Of a stretch of DNA of 64,000 nt, positions 1-10,342 are shown in pieces. Below the pieces are notes generated by a model that worked only from the letters and a program-made list of their open reading frames with translations, was not told the DNA's origin and made no database searches. Numbering within the stretch: position 1 is the first letter of the stretch; the number at the start of each line of letters is the position of its first letter. The stretch comes from an uncultured Roseovarius sp. (GTDB lineage Bacteria; Pseudomonadota; Alphaproteobacteria; Rhodobacterales; Rhodobacteraceae): NCBI RefSeq assembly GCF_913057115.1, contig NZ_CAJXNN010000017.1, positions 1 to 64,000 on the forward strand, written 5' to 3'. A program made the translations under genes and the position numbers.

Positions 1-476
1 CCGTAGCCCACAACGAATGCGTCGGGAATGGTGAAACCGATCCAATCGGCGGTCACCTCGGCCTCGCGGCGTGAAGGCTTATCCAAAAGGGCGATGGTGC
101 GCAGTTTGGCGGGCTGCCGGTTGCGCAGGAGCGTCAGCACATGGGCCAGTGTGTGACCGGTATCCACGATGTCTTCGACGACGAGAACGTCGCGCCCTTC
201 AATATCGCCGCGCAAATCCTTGAGGATGCGCACCTCGCGGCTGGATTCGGTGCTGTTGCCGTAAGACGAGGTTTCAATGAAGTCCACCTCAACCTCCATA
301 TCCAGCCGCCGCACCAGATCGGCGATGAAGATGAAGGAGCCGCGCAAAAGCCCGACGACCACCAGCTTTCGGGTGTCTTGAAACTCTGATTTGATCTCTT
401 GTGCCAGTTCTTCGATCCGGGAGGCAATCTCCGCGCTGCCGATCATCTGGTCGATTACATATGGCTGTTTACTCAT
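1..476 (-). CDS. hpt: Hypoxanthine phosphoribosyltransferase (partial, runs off window start)
   Basis: Minus-strand translation from ATG at 476 reads [28 protein letters not shown]...[19 protein letters not shown]...[14 protein letters not shown], the PRPP-binding motif of hypoxanthine PRTases. Confidence 0.9.
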   Translation of the reverse strand, partial: MSKQPYVIDQMIGSAEIASRIEELAQEIKSEFQDTRKLVVVGLLRGSFIFIADLVRRLDMEVEVDFIETSSYGNSTESSREVRILKDLRGDIEGRDVLVVEDIVDTGHTLAHVLTLLRNRQPAKLRTIALLDKPSRREAEVTADWIGFTIPDAFVVGY

Positions 477-554
477 CCCGCCCCCTTGAATTTCGCGGGC
501 CAGTCTATGAAAAAGCCTCGGACTGTCACGCGAAAATCAAGGCCTGCTGCATCA

Positions 555-1001
555 ATGCCCTCCCATTCAGAAAGCCGCCCGCTGCCTTATACGGCGCAAC
601 AGATGTATGACCTTGTGGCCGATGTGGGCAGCTACCCCAAGTTCTTGCCTTGGACAGCCGCGGCACGGGTGCGCAGCGTGACCGAACAACCCGATGGCTC
701 GGAGGTGATGGAGGCCGATCTGGTCATCAGCTTCAAGGTCTTTCGCGAGCGGTTCGGAAGCCGGGTTGTCCTATGGCCCGAAGATCGCAAGATCGAAACC
801 GAATACTTGGATGGGCCCTTCAAATACATGCGCTCGAACTGGCGGTTCGAGGAGGATGGCGAAGGCTGCATCGTGCATTTCGACGTGGATTTCGAATTCA
901 AGAACATGATCCTGCAAAAAGCGGCGGGGTTGTTCTTCTATGAGGCGATGCAGCGGATCGTGCGCGCGTTTGAAGCCCGTGCGCAGGAGCTTTACGGATG
1001 A
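555..1001 (+). CDS. COQ10/RatA-like START-domain protein (ubiquinone-binding)
   Basis: ORF from internal ATG: MPSHSESRPLPYTAQQMYDLVADVGSYPKFLPW... typical of the Coq10/RatA polyketide cyclase family. Confidence 0.85.
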   Translation: MPSHSESRPLPYTAQQMYDLVADVGSYPKFLPWTAAARVRSVTEQPDGSEVMEADLVISFKVFRERFGSRVVLWPEDRKIETEYLDGPFKYMRSNWRFEEDGEGCIVHFDVDFEFKNMILQKAAGLFFYEAMQRIVRAFEARAQELYG

Positions 1002-2287
1002 GTTTGGCCCGACAGATCGCGGCATTCGCCGTTGAGGCCCGCCCGACCGAGGCCGCGTACGGGGTCATGGCGCAATCGCTTTATGATTGGATGGTCTGTG
1101 GCATGGCAGGTGCGTCAGAGCCCGTGGCCGCGATCATGCGCGCGCAGGCGCTTGCGGATGGTGGCAGCGCGCAGGCGGTCATGTTTGGCGGCGGCCATGT
1201 ACCCGCGCGCGCGGCGGCCTTGGCGAACGGGACGATTTCGCACGCTTTGGATTATGACGATACGCATTTCGCCCATATCGGGCATTTGTCTGTGGGTATC
1301 TTGCCTGCGGCAATTGCTTGTGCGCGCAAGGATGGGGCGGGACTGTTGGATGCCGCCTGTATTGGCTTTGAAGTGGCAACGCGTGTCGGCCTCTGGGTAG
1401 GGCGTGGGCATTATCAAGCCGGGTTTCACCAGACGGCCACGGCAGGGGCATTTGGAGCGACGGCCGCCGTGGCGCGTTTGCGTGGTCTTGATGCGGAGCA
1501 GGCGGCCCATGCGCTTGGATTGGCCACCACGCGGGCGGCGGGCCTAAAATCCCAATTCGGGACCATGGGTAAACCCATGAACGCCGGGCTTGCCGCTGAA
1601 TGTGGTGTGATATGCGCCGACCTTGCGGCGCGCGGATTCCTGTCGAGCCCCGAGGCGCTTGATGGACCGCAGGGCTTTGGCCCGACTCATGCCGGTGAGG
1701 CGCAGGCAATAGCATGGGATGGGTTGGGTGACATTTGGAAGATGACCGAGGTATCGCACAAGCTGCACGCCTGTTGTCATGGGCTGCACGCGATGATCGA
1801 AGCCTTGAGCGCCTTGGAAACCAGCCCGGAGCGCGTCGAGCGGGTCGAAATCACCACTCATCCAAGATGGTTGAGTGTTTGCAATCAACCCGCACCGGAT
1901 ACCGGGCTTGGTGCCAAGTTCTCTTATGCCCATGTGGCGGGCATGGTTCTACATGGCTGGAACACCGCTGATATAGACAGTTTCTCCGATGCCTGCGCGC
2001 AGGATGCGACGCTTGTCGCATTCCGCGACAAGGTCCGTGTTGTGGCCCATGACAGCCTTGCCGAGACCGAGGCGCGCGTGAGGCTTGACCTGACGGATGG
2101 TACGCAGCTTTCAGGTCAGCATGATCTGATGGCGGCGCAAGACACAGACCAGAAGTGGCAAGCCCTGCGTCGCAAGGGAGCGGCTTTGTTGGGCGAGCGT
2201 GAGGCGCAGTTGTGGGAAGCCGTAAATCCGGAAGGCGTGCCCGATCTGGAGGCCCTTTCAGAATTGATGCAAATGGAAAGCGTCTAG
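998..2287 (+). CDS. MmgE/PrpD family protein
   Basis: 429 aa ORF with ANGTISHALDYDDTHFAHIGHLSVGILPAAIA and related PrpD signatures; overlaps the previous gene stop. Confidence 0.88.
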   Translation: MSLARQIAAFAVEARPTEAAYGVMAQSLYDWMVCGMAGASEPVAAIMRAQALADGGSAQAVMFGGGHVPARAAALANGTISHALDYDDTHFAHIGHLSVGILPAAIACARKDGAGLLDAACIGFEVATRVGLWVGRGHYQAGFHQTATAGAFGATAAVARLRGLDAEQAAHALGLATTRAAGLKSQFGTMGKPMNAGLAAECGVICADLAARGFLSSPEALDGPQGFGPTHAGEAQAIAWDGLGDIWKMTEVSHKLHACCHGLHAMIEALSALETSPERVERVEITTHPRWLSVCNQPAPDTGLGAKFSYAHVAGMVLHGWNTADIDSFSDACAQDATLVAFRDKVRVVAHDSLAETEARVRLDLTDGTQLSGQHDLMAAQDTDQKWQALRRKGAALLGEREAQLWEAVNPEGVPDLEALSELMQMESV

Positions 2288-2751
2288 TTCAGGGCCCGTT
2301 TGAGGAGCGCCAGAGCATGATCGCGTGACAGGCGGCGGACTTCTGCCCGGCCTTGTGCTCCGAACTCCTTGGTTTCGGTAAAGGTTTTAAGGCCGTTGCG
2401 GGCAAGGCCAAAGCAAACCCGTCCCTCGGGTTTGTGATCCGAAGCGCCGGGCCCTGCGATGCCAGTGATTGAGACCGCAAGATCGGCGTGGGAGTGTGAC
2501 AGCGCACCCTCGGCCATTTCCCGGGCGGTCCGTTCCGAAACTGCACCTTGTGTTTCAAGGGTATCGGGGGATACGCCCAATTGCTCTTTTTTTGCGTTGT
2601 TCGAATAAGTTACGAAGCCACGTTCAAGTACATCCGAAGATCCGGGCAAATCGGTGAGAGCCGCTGATACCATGCCTCCCGTGCAGGATTCAGCGGTGGC
2701 GATCATCACGCCCTGAGCACGGGCGAGATCAAGAATTTCTTGTATGATCAA
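2284..2751 (-). CDS. CinA C-terminal family / nicotinamide-nucleotide amidohydrolase
   Basis: ATAESCTGGMVSAALTDLPGSSDVLERGFVTYSNNAK, typical CinA/PncC domain. Confidence 0.9.
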   Translation of the reverse strand: MIIQEILDLARAQGVMIATAESCTGGMVSAALTDLPGSSDVLERGFVTYSNNAKKEQLGVSPDTLETQGAVSERTAREMAEGALSHSHADLAVSITGIAGPGASDHKPEGRVCFGLARNGLKTFTETKEFGAQGRAEVRRLSRDHALALLKRALN

Positions 2752-3245
2752 AGCCCGAAAACTCCATGCGATAGACCTGCAAATAATAACACACCGAGGG
2801 CCGCAAAGACACCGGCGATGATATCGTCAAGCATCACGCCCAACGCGTCGCCGCGACGGTCAGCCCAGCCGACCGGGCCGGGCTTCCAGATGTCGAAGAG
2901 GCGAAAGAGGACAAAGGCCGTGATCCAACCGGGCCAAAGCGCAGTGAGGGCGGCTCCGGTATGGGCGGCGCCGATGGAGACCGGCAGGAAGGCCAGCCAT
3001 TGGCCCGCAACTTCGTCGATCACGATTTCCGAAGGGTCGTGATCGGATTTACCTTTTGTTTCCAACGCTGTGGCCCACCATCCTAAAGCAAATGACAGGA
3101 TCACGCCAAGGGTCAGAAGGATCGGGCCGCCCAAGGCGTGCAGCCCCCAAGCCACGGGGATAGCGGCGAGAGAACCCCAAGTGCCGGGGGCTGGACGCAG
3201 GTGACCAACATAAAAAAACGTGGCTATAGAGCGGGTTACGGTCAT
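2748..3245 (-). CDS. pgpA: Phosphatidylglycerophosphatase A
   Basis: [21 protein letters not shown]...[17 protein letters not shown], PgpA signatures; likely start MTVTRS at 3245. Confidence 0.88.
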   Translation of the reverse strand: MTVTRSIATFFYVGHLRPAPGTWGSLAAIPVAWGLHALGGPILLTLGVILSFALGWWATALETKGKSDHDPSEIVIDEVAGQWLAFLPVSIGAAHTGAALTALWPGWITAFVLFRLFDIWKPGPVGWADRRGDALGVMLDDIIAGVFAALGVLLFAGLSHGVFGL

Positions 3246-4399
3246 ATCTTCACCAAGCATGCACTGGCTTGGGCGGCGATGCCTTCCTCGCGGCCGGTGA
3301 AACCGAGGCGTTCAGATGTCGTGGCCTTGACGGAGATGCGGGAGGCGTCGAGGTCCATGATCTGTGATAGGGTCTCTTGCATGGCCTGTGCATGGGGCCC
3401 GATCTTGGGGCGCTCACATATAAGAGTGATGTCTACGTTGCTGATTTCAAACCCTTTTTCGCGCGTCATCTGAACCGCATGGCGCAGGAAGATGTGACTT
3501 TCGGCGCCTTTCCATTGCGGGTCACTTGGAGGGAAGTGACGGCCAATGTCCCCCAGGGCCAGCGCGCCATATATGGCGTCGGTCAGGGCGTGCATGCCAA
3601 CATCTGCATCTGAATGGCCTTGCAGGCCACGGCTGTGTGGGATCTTGACGCCGCAGAGGAAAACGTGGTCGCCAGCGCCGAAACGGTGCACGTCATAACC
3701 ATTGCCAAGGCGTATATCCATTTGAGATTCCAGTATTTTTTCAGCACGGGCAAAGTCGTGCGTGTGGGTGATCTTGAGGTTGTTTTCATCGCCTTCAATG
3801 ATCCGCACGGGCAAGCCTGCGGTGCGGGCCACCTCGACATCATCGGCGGCGGGCGCATCATGCGCACGATGCGCTTCCAAAATGTCCCCAAAAACAAAGG
3901 CTTGCGGGGTTTGGGCGCGAAAGAGGCCAGTACGATCTTGGGTGCCTGACACCTCACCATCCTGACCGATCCAAAGCGCATCGGTGACGGGCAGAGCGGG
4001 TGCCACGGCGCGCTGTGGACCCTTGTCCAATTCGTACAAAACGTACGAAATATACGCCGGTTTCGTACAACTTCGCGCCACATCATGGATGGCAACGTAC
4101 GAGTCGTACGAAAACCCGCTGTTCGACAGGTATTCGAGCCCAAGGCGTACCGAGTCGGACCGCTCCGCGCCGCCGGTTGTCACCTCGACCCCAACGGGCG
4201 GATCGTAGCGATCGAGATCGTCGGGGTGCAGAACCACGACAATGCGGCTGACCTCGGGGGTGGCTTGGAACGCGGCCACGGTCCAGTCAATCACGCGGCG
4301 CCCGGCGAGGGGTTGCCATTGCTTTGGCTGGTCCCCTCCGGCGCGAGTGCCGCGCCCGGCGGCGACGATGATGGCGGCGCTTTGCATGTCCGAAGACAT
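3242..4399 (-). CDS. ispDF: Bifunctional 2-C-methyl-D-erythritol 4-phosphate cytidylyltransferase / 2,4-cyclodiphosphate synthase
   Basis: N-terminal IspD ([21 protein letters not shown]) fused to IspF ([12 protein letters not shown]...[19 protein letters not shown]). Confidence 0.95.
   Translation of the reverse strand: MSSDMQSAAIIVAAGRGTRAGGDQPKQWQPLAGRRVIDWTVAAFQATPEVSRIVVVLHPDDLDRYDPPVGVEVTTGGAERSDSVRLGLEYLSNSGFSYDSYVAIHDVARSCTKPAYISYVLYELDKGPQRAVAPALPVTDALWIGQDGEVSGTQDRTGLFRAQTPQAFVFGDILEAHRAHDAPAADDVEVARTAGLPVRIIEGDENNLKITHTHDFARAEKILESQMDIRLGNGYDVHRFGAGDHVFLCGVKIPHSRGLQGHSDADVGMHALTDAIYGALALGDIGRHFPPSDPQWKGAESHIFLRHAVQMTREKGFEISNVDITLICERPKIGPHAQAMQETLSQIMDLDASRISVKATTSERLGFTGREEGIAAQASACLVKI
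4033..4112. repeat. CGTACGA palindromic repeat cluster inside ispDF coding sequence
   Basis: CGTACAAAACGTACGAAA (4033-4050), TTCGTACAA (about 4062-4070), CGTACGAGTCGTACGAA (4096-4112). Confidence 0.9.
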
Positions 4400-4548
4400 A
4401 GGCGGAGGTTACGGCAAGCGCAATGCTACAGCGGGGTGCTTAATATTTAAGCATTTGCCTATCGTGTAACACGAAATCCCCTCGCAAATATTGTTGTAAA
4501 CGAGGTAAACGCGTAGAGAGAAGGCATTGCACAAGGATTAAGCACAAG

Positions 4549-5541
4549 ATGCTGCCCATCGCAGACAGACATCTGACACCACCGGTTCTACTGGCCCCGC
4601 TGGCGGGAATCACCGATTTGCCGTTTCGTAACCTCGTGGCGCGGTTCGGTGCCGGGCTGGTGGTCAGCGAAATGGTTGCCAGTCAGGAAATGGTGCAGGC
4701 CAAGCCGGGCGTGCGCGAACGGGCCGAACTGGGCTTTGGCGTGGAAAACACGTCCGTGCAACTGGCGGGTCGTGAGGCGCATTGGATGGCAGAGGCCGCG
4801 CGTATGGTCGAGGCCAATGGCGCACGACTGATTGATATCAACATGGGCTGTCCCGCCAAGAAAGTGACCAGCAGCAGCGGGGCCGGGGCCAGCGGCTCGG
4901 CGCTGATGAAAGATCTGGATCATGCGCTGAGCCTGATCGAGGCGGTGGTGGGCGCGGTTGACGTGCCTGTCACGCTCAAGACGCGGCTGGGATGGGATGA
5001 ACAGCTTATGAATGCGCCGGAGCTGGCGAAGCGCGCCGAAGCGGTGGGCATCCAGATGATCACAATTCACGGCCGCACGCGCTGTCAGTTTTATAAGGGC
5101 CATGCCGATTGGAAGGCCATTCGTTCAGTCAAGGACGCGGTGAATATACCCGTGGTGGCCAATGGCGATATCGTGGATGGCGCAACGGCGCGTCAAGCGC
5201 TGGAGCAAAGCGGAGCCGATGGTGTGATGATCGGGCGCGGCGCGCAGGGTCGGCCATGGCTTTTGGCACAGGTGGCGGCCGAGCTTTGGGGCGCGCCCGC
5301 ACCGCAGGTGCCGCAGGGTGGAGAGTTCGAGGATATGGTGGCGGAGCATTACGAAGACATGCTGCGATTCTACGGCCCGGAGTTGGGCAACCGTGTCTCG
5401 CGCAAGCATCTGGGGTGGTACCTGGACGTGGCCGGGACAGGTATAGAGATGCGCAAGCGGGTCTTGACCAGCCGGGATTGCGCCGAGGTATTGCGCCTGA
5501 TTCCGCAGGCCATTCGTGACGGTGAAAGGATGGCGGCATGA
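4549..5541 (+). CDS. dusB: tRNA-dihydrouridine synthase (NifR3/DusB)
   Basis: APLAGITDLPFRNLVARFGAGLVVSEMVAS...DINMGCPAKKV...TIHGRTRCQFYKGHADW; upstream of ntrBC as in many alphaproteobacteria. Confidence 0.93.
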   Translation: MLPIADRHLTPPVLLAPLAGITDLPFRNLVARFGAGLVVSEMVASQEMVQAKPGVRERAELGFGVENTSVQLAGREAHWMAEAARMVEANGARLIDINMGCPAKKVTSSSGAGASGSALMKDLDHALSLIEAVVGAVDVPVTLKTRLGWDEQLMNAPELAKRAEAVGIQMITIHGRTRCQFYKGHADWKAIRSVKDAVNIPVVANGDIVDGATARQALEQSGADGVMIGRGAQGRPWLLAQVAAELWGAPAPQVPQGGEFEDMVAEHYEDMLRFYGPELGNRVSRKHLGWYLDVAGTGIEMRKRVLTSRDCAEVLRLIPQAIRDGERMAA

Positions 5542-6605
5542 GTGACGAGGCGATCTGGTCATCCTTGCCGGTGCCGGCGCTTGTCTTGGACGCCATGGAC
5601 CGTATCCACCGGGTGAACCCGGCGGCAGAGGGTTTCTTGATGTCATCCTCCAAGGCGCTTCATGGGCAGCCTGTTTGGGACAAGCTGGCGGTGGATGCCC
5701 CGCTTGAGGAGGCCTTTGAGCGGGCGCGGCACAACGATGCGCCGCTGTTCGTGAATGATGTGGACGTCGGGACAGGCGACCGTGCACCGTTGCATTGCAA
5801 CCTGCAAATCGCGCCCTTGGCGGGGGAGGCAGGGCATATGCTGCTCTTGATCTCGCCGCGGGAATTGGCAGGGCGGGTGACGCAGGGCCAATCGGTAAAA
5901 TCGGCGGCGAAATCAGCGATCGGCATGGCCGAAATGCTGGCACATGAGATCAAGAACCCGCTGGCCGGGATAACCGGCGCGGCACAGCTTTTGTCGATGA
6001 ACCTTGAGCCGCAGGATTTGGAACTGACCGATTTGATTGTCAGCGAAAGCCGCCGGATCGTGGGCCTGCTGGAGCAGGTCGAGCAATTCGGCAATGTCAG
6101 CGCGCCCAAGATTCAGGCGGTGAACCTGCATGATGTTCTGGACCGTGCGCGGCGCTCGGCCATCGTGGGCGTGGCGGCCGACATGACGATCATCGAGGAT
6201 TACGACCCCTCGCTGCCCTTGGCACAGGGTGACCCGGACCAATTGTTGCAGGTCATTCAGAACCTTTTGAAGAACGCGGCGCAAGCGGCGGGCGAAGGCG
6301 GCGGGGTGATCCGCCTGCACACTTATTATGAGCAAAGCCTGCGGGTGCGGCGCGATGGCGGCGGCAAGAGCCTGCCATTGCAGATCGAGGTGATCGACGA
6401 TGGCCCGGGCCTGCCCGAGGAGATCGCCGGTGATATTTTCGACCCCTTTGTTTCGGGGCGTGAGAACGGCACGGGGCTGGGCTTGGCCCTCGCGGCCAAG
6501 ATCATTTCCGAACATGACGGCTGGATTTCCGTCAACTCGGTGCCCGGGCGCACGGTGTTTCGGATTTCCCTGCCACGGGCAGGCAAGGAATTGGAGGAAA
6601 GCTGA
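5538..6605 (+). CDS. ntrB: Nitrogen regulation sensor histidine kinase NtrB
   Basis: PAS + HisKA ([22 protein letters not shown]) + HATPase; located between dusB and ntrC. Confidence 0.93.
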   Translation: MSDEAIWSSLPVPALVLDAMDRIHRVNPAAEGFLMSSSKALHGQPVWDKLAVDAPLEEAFERARHNDAPLFVNDVDVGTGDRAPLHCNLQIAPLAGEAGHMLLLISPRELAGRVTQGQSVKSAAKSAIGMAEMLAHEIKNPLAGITGAAQLLSMNLEPQDLELTDLIVSESRRIVGLLEQVEQFGNVSAPKIQAVNLHDVLDRARRSAIVGVAADMTIIEDYDPSLPLAQGDPDQLLQVIQNLLKNAAQAAGEGGGVIRLHTYYEQSLRVRRDGGGKSLPLQIEVIDDGPGLPEEIAGDIFDPFVSGRENGTGLGLALAAKIISEHDGWISVNSVPGRTVFRISLPRAGKELEES

Positions 6606-7966
6606 TGGATGGCACCGTACTGGTCGCCGACGACGACCGCACGATCCGAACGGTTTTGACGCAGGCTCTGACGCGGGCGGGCTGCAAGGTGCATGCCACC
6701 TCGTCCTTGCATACGCTGATGCGGTGGGTCGGCGAGGGCAAGGGCGATGCGGTGATCACCGATGTGATGATGCCCGATGGCAATGGCCTTGAGATGCTGC
6801 CGAAGATCGCCGCTGACAGGCCGGGGCTTCCGGTGATCGTGATCTCGGCGCAGAACACGATCATGACGGCGATTCAGGCCGAAGAGGCGGATGCCTTTGA
6901 TTATCTGCCGAAACCCTTTGATTTGCCCGACCTGATGAAGCGCACCTCGCGTGCCTTGGATGCAGGCGCGCGGCAGCCTGCGCCTGCACCCGCCGACGAC
7001 CGGCCCGAGGAACTGCCGCTGATTGGGCGCACGCCTGCGATGCAGGGGCTTTACCGGGTGGTGGCGCGGTTGATGAACACCGATTTGCCGGTTCTGATCA
7101 CCGGTGAGTCAGGGACGGGAAAGAGCCTGATTGCGCGGGCTGTGCATGATTTTTCCGACAGGCGGACCTTGCCCTTTGTGACCGTCACGCCGTCGGACCT
7201 GTCGGACCTGGAAGGGCCGGCCAAGGTGATGGCGCGGGCCAAGGGCGGGACGATCGTTCTGGACGAAGTCGGCGATCTGGACGCCGAGGCGCAGGCGCGC
7301 GTGGTGCGAATGATGGATGCGCCGGGCGATCACGTGCCGCGCTTCATGGCGACAAGTCAGGGGCGCTTGGCCGAAAAGCTGGAAAACGAGGGGTTCCGCG
7401 AGGATCTTTATTACCGGCTGTCGGGGGCTGTGATTGCCGTGCCGAGCCTGCGGGACCGCGTGGATGACGTGCCGCTGCTGGTCGAGCATTTCCTTTTGCG
7501 GGCCGAACGCGAAGGGCAGCCGCCGCGCCGGTTGTCGGACGACGCCTTGGAATTGATGCGGGCCTATAGCTGGCCCGGTAACGTGCGGCAGCTGGAAAAT
7601 GCCGTGCGGCGGATCGGGTTGACCGCGCGCAACGAAGAGGTCAACCGCACCGAGGTCGAGGCCGTCCTGGGCAACCAGCCCGCCGCGCAGCCGGTGTTGA
7701 AACAAGGATCGGGGGAGACGCTGTCGGCGTCGGTCGAGCGGCACTTGCGGCGGTATTTTGATCTGCATGGCAATGTGATGCCGCCACCGGGCCTGTACAG
7801 CCGGATCTTGCGCGAGGTGGAGCTTCCGCTGATCGAAATCGCCTTGGATGCGACCGGTGGAAACCAAGCAAAATGCGCCGACCTTCTGGGCATTAACCGC
7901 AATACCTTGCGAAAGAAAATCACCGAGTTGGATATTCACGTGACACGCCGCCGCAAGTTGATGTAA
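6605..7966 (+). CDS. ntrC: Nitrogen regulation response regulator NtrC
   Basis: Receiver domain, AAA domain ([20 protein letters not shown]), C-terminal Fis HTH. Confidence 0.93.
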   Translation: MDGTVLVADDDRTIRTVLTQALTRAGCKVHATSSLHTLMRWVGEGKGDAVITDVMMPDGNGLEMLPKIAADRPGLPVIVISAQNTIMTAIQAEEADAFDYLPKPFDLPDLMKRTSRALDAGARQPAPAPADDRPEELPLIGRTPAMQGLYRVVARLMNTDLPVLITGESGTGKSLIARAVHDFSDRRTLPFVTVTPSDLSDLEGPAKVMARAKGGTIVLDEVGDLDAEAQARVVRMMDAPGDHVPRFMATSQGRLAEKLENEGFREDLYYRLSGAVIAVPSLRDRVDDVPLLVEHFLLRAEREGQPPRRLSDDALELMRAYSWPGNVRQLENAVRRIGLTARNEEVNRTEVEAVLGNQPAAQPVLKQGSGETLSASVERHLRRYFDLHGNVMPPPGLYSRILREVELPLIEIALDATGGNQAKCADLLGINRNTLRKKITELDIHVTRRRKLM

Positions 7967-8064
7967 AACTGCAACATCAGTGTGGCTTTTGGGGGCTGCC
8001 GCCCCAATCATGGCCATATCTTGCGGAGGCGCCCAAGGGCGCCACAACCTGATGGGGGACATGG

Positions 8065-10335
8065 GTGGCAACCCGGACACGTATACCGTCCATATTGACC
8101 TGGGAGGGCCTGACTCGGGTGCGGCGCAAGCGCCGGTTCCAGACCTTTGCCACGCTGGGCCTTGTGACTCTTGGGCCGATTCTTGCCGTTGTGACCTTTC
8201 TTGTGATGGGGCCGTTGGATCAGGGCGCGTCAAGCCGGGTGCTGCGCGGTGTGATGCTTCTGGACCTGGTCTATGTCATCATCGTCGCGGCCTTGGTCCT
8301 GCAACGGGTGGCGCGGATGGTTGCGGCACGGCGCAGGCGTTCGGCCGGGTCGCGCCTGCACCTGCGACTGACCGGGGTGTTCACCATCATGGCCCTGTTG
8401 CCCACGGTTGCGGTCGCGGTGTTTGCCACGCTTTCGGTCAACATGGGTCTTGAGGCGTGGTTTTCCGACCGCGTTGGCCGCGTGGTCGACAGTTCGGTGG
8501 CCGCAGCCCAGGCCTATGAGGAAGAACATCGCCGTGATCTGATCACCGACGCCCGGGCGCTGGCCTCAGTCATCAACGCCACCAAGCGGGCGGCGGTATT
8601 CATTGACGATGGCGACATCCGGCAAGTCCTGTCGCGTGGACAACGCGAAATTCAACGCGGGTTGCGCGAGGCATTCGTGATTGATGGAACCGGGGATTTG
8701 CGGTCGCGCGGCGAACGCTCCTACCTGTTCGACTATGAAAAACCGACCCCCGAGCAGATCGCCGAAGCACAAGAAGAGGGCGTGCTTGTCATTCAAGATT
8801 GGGACAACAACGAGTTTCGGGCCTTGATGCCGCTGCGGGAGCTTCCTGACCGCTATCTTTATGTCAGCCGCAATGTGGATGGCGATATCCTGAACCTTTT
8901 GGATGAAACGCAGGAAACGGCCGATTTCTACAAGCAGCGCGAAAGCGAGCGTGGTCGTGTCCTTTTCGAATTCGGCCTGCTCTACATCGGCTTTGCCCTG
9001 ATCCTGATACTGGCCTCGATCTGGTTGGGGCTGTGGTTCGCGGAACGTCTGTCGCGGCCTGTGGGGCGGCTGACCAGTGCCGCGCGACGCGTGGGCGAAG
9101 GCGATCTGGACGTGCGCGTGCGCGAAGAGGAGGGCGATGACGAGATCGCCATGCTGTCCACCTACTTCAACCAGATGACCCACCAACTGAAAGGGCAGCG
9201 CGAGGCCCTTTTGGCCAATACCCGGCAAATCGAGCGCCGCCGGCGGCTGTTCGATTCCGTGCTTGGGTCGGTCTCATCCGGAGTTGTCGGCTTGGATGCG
9301 AAGGGGCGCGTGACCTTCGTCAATCGCTCTGCCGAGCGGCTATTGGATTGGCAGGATGATCAGCAATCGCTGGATATAAGCGTCGCGGTGCCCGAATTCG
9401 GAGCCTTGTTCCAGAGATTGCGTGTCTCGCCGGGGGGCTTTGTCCAAGAAGAAATTCGCGTGGCGCGGGCAGGACGGGTCGAGAACCTTCTGGTCCGGAT
9501 GTCGACGCGGCACAGCGAGGAAGGCCGCCGCGAGGGCTATGTTGTGGCCTTTGACGATGTGACCGACCTGGTCACGGCGCAGCGCATGGCGGCCTGGGGC
9601 GATGTGGCGCGGCGCATCGCGCATGAGATCAAGAATCCGCTTACGCCGATTCAGTTGTCAGCCGAGCGCATCAAGCGCAAGTTCTCGCGCCAACTGGAGG
9701 CGGATCAGGCGCAATCGCTTGAGGAATTGACCGATGTCGTGGTGCGTCAGACCAACGACCTGCGGCGCATCGTCGATGAGTTCTCCAAGTTCGCGCGTAT
9801 GCCCGAGCCGGAGACCAAGGAAGAAGACCTTGGCCAGATCCTGCGCGAAGCTGTCCTTCTTCAGGAGGCGGGCCAGCCCGAGGTGCGTTTCAACACCACG
9901 CTGACCAATGACGCGATGCCGGCGGATGTGGACGCCACGATGATCAGTCAGGCCCTGACCAACCTGATCAAGAACGCGGGCGAGGCGATCGAAAGCCTTC
10001 AGGAGGCCGGGGCGCCCGAAGGCCACAGCCCCGAGATCAGGATCGAGAGCCAGATCGACGGCGATAGCGCCATTATTCGGATTTGCGATAATGGCATTGG
10101 CCTGCCCGAGGACCGCACAAGGCTTTTCGAGCCATATGTGACGACACGTGAGAAGGGTACCGGCCTTGGCCTGCCCATCGTGAAGAAGATCATCGAAGAA
10201 CACGGTGGGTCATTGGAATTGGACGATTCACCCGGTTTTGGAGAAGACGGGCATCGCGGGGCGATGGCCGTGGTGCGTCTGCCCTTGAAGGTGACAGGCG
10301 AGAGTACGAGTGACATGGAGCAACAGGCGGTATGA
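8065..10335 (+). CDS. ntrY: Nitrogen regulation sensor histidine kinase NtrY
   Basis: 756 aa, N-terminal TM segments, HAMP, PAS, HisKA ([25 protein letters not shown]) and HATPase. Confidence 0.93.
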   Translation: MATRTRIPSILTWEGLTRVRRKRRFQTFATLGLVTLGPILAVVTFLVMGPLDQGASSRVLRGVMLLDLVYVIIVAALVLQRVARMVAARRRRSAGSRLHLRLTGVFTIMALLPTVAVAVFATLSVNMGLEAWFSDRVGRVVDSSVAAAQAYEEEHRRDLITDARALASVINATKRAAVFIDDGDIRQVLSRGQREIQRGLREAFVIDGTGDLRSRGERSYLFDYEKPTPEQIAEAQEEGVLVIQDWDNNEFRALMPLRELPDRYLYVSRNVDGDILNLLDETQETADFYKQRESERGRVLFEFGLLYIGFALILILASIWLGLWFAERLSRPVGRLTSAARRVGEGDLDVRVREEEGDDEIAMLSTYFNQMTHQLKGQREALLANTRQIERRRRLFDSVLGSVSSGVVGLDAKGRVTFVNRSAERLLDWQDDQQSLDISVAVPEFGALFQRLRVSPGGFVQEEIRVARAGRVENLLVRMSTRHSEEGRREGYVVAFDDVTDLVTAQRMAAWGDVARRIAHEIKNPLTPIQLSAERIKRKFSRQLEADQAQSLEELTDVVVRQTNDLRRIVDEFSKFARMPEPETKEEDLGQILREAVLLQEAGQPEVRFNTTLTNDAMPADVDATMISQALTNLIKNAGEAIESLQEAGAPEGHSPEIRIESQIDGDSAIIRICDNGIGLPEDRTRLFEPYVTTREKGTGLGLPIVKKIIEEHGGSLELDDSPGFGEDGHRGAMAVVRLPLKVTGESTSDMEQQAV

Positions 10336-10342
10336 GGATAAA

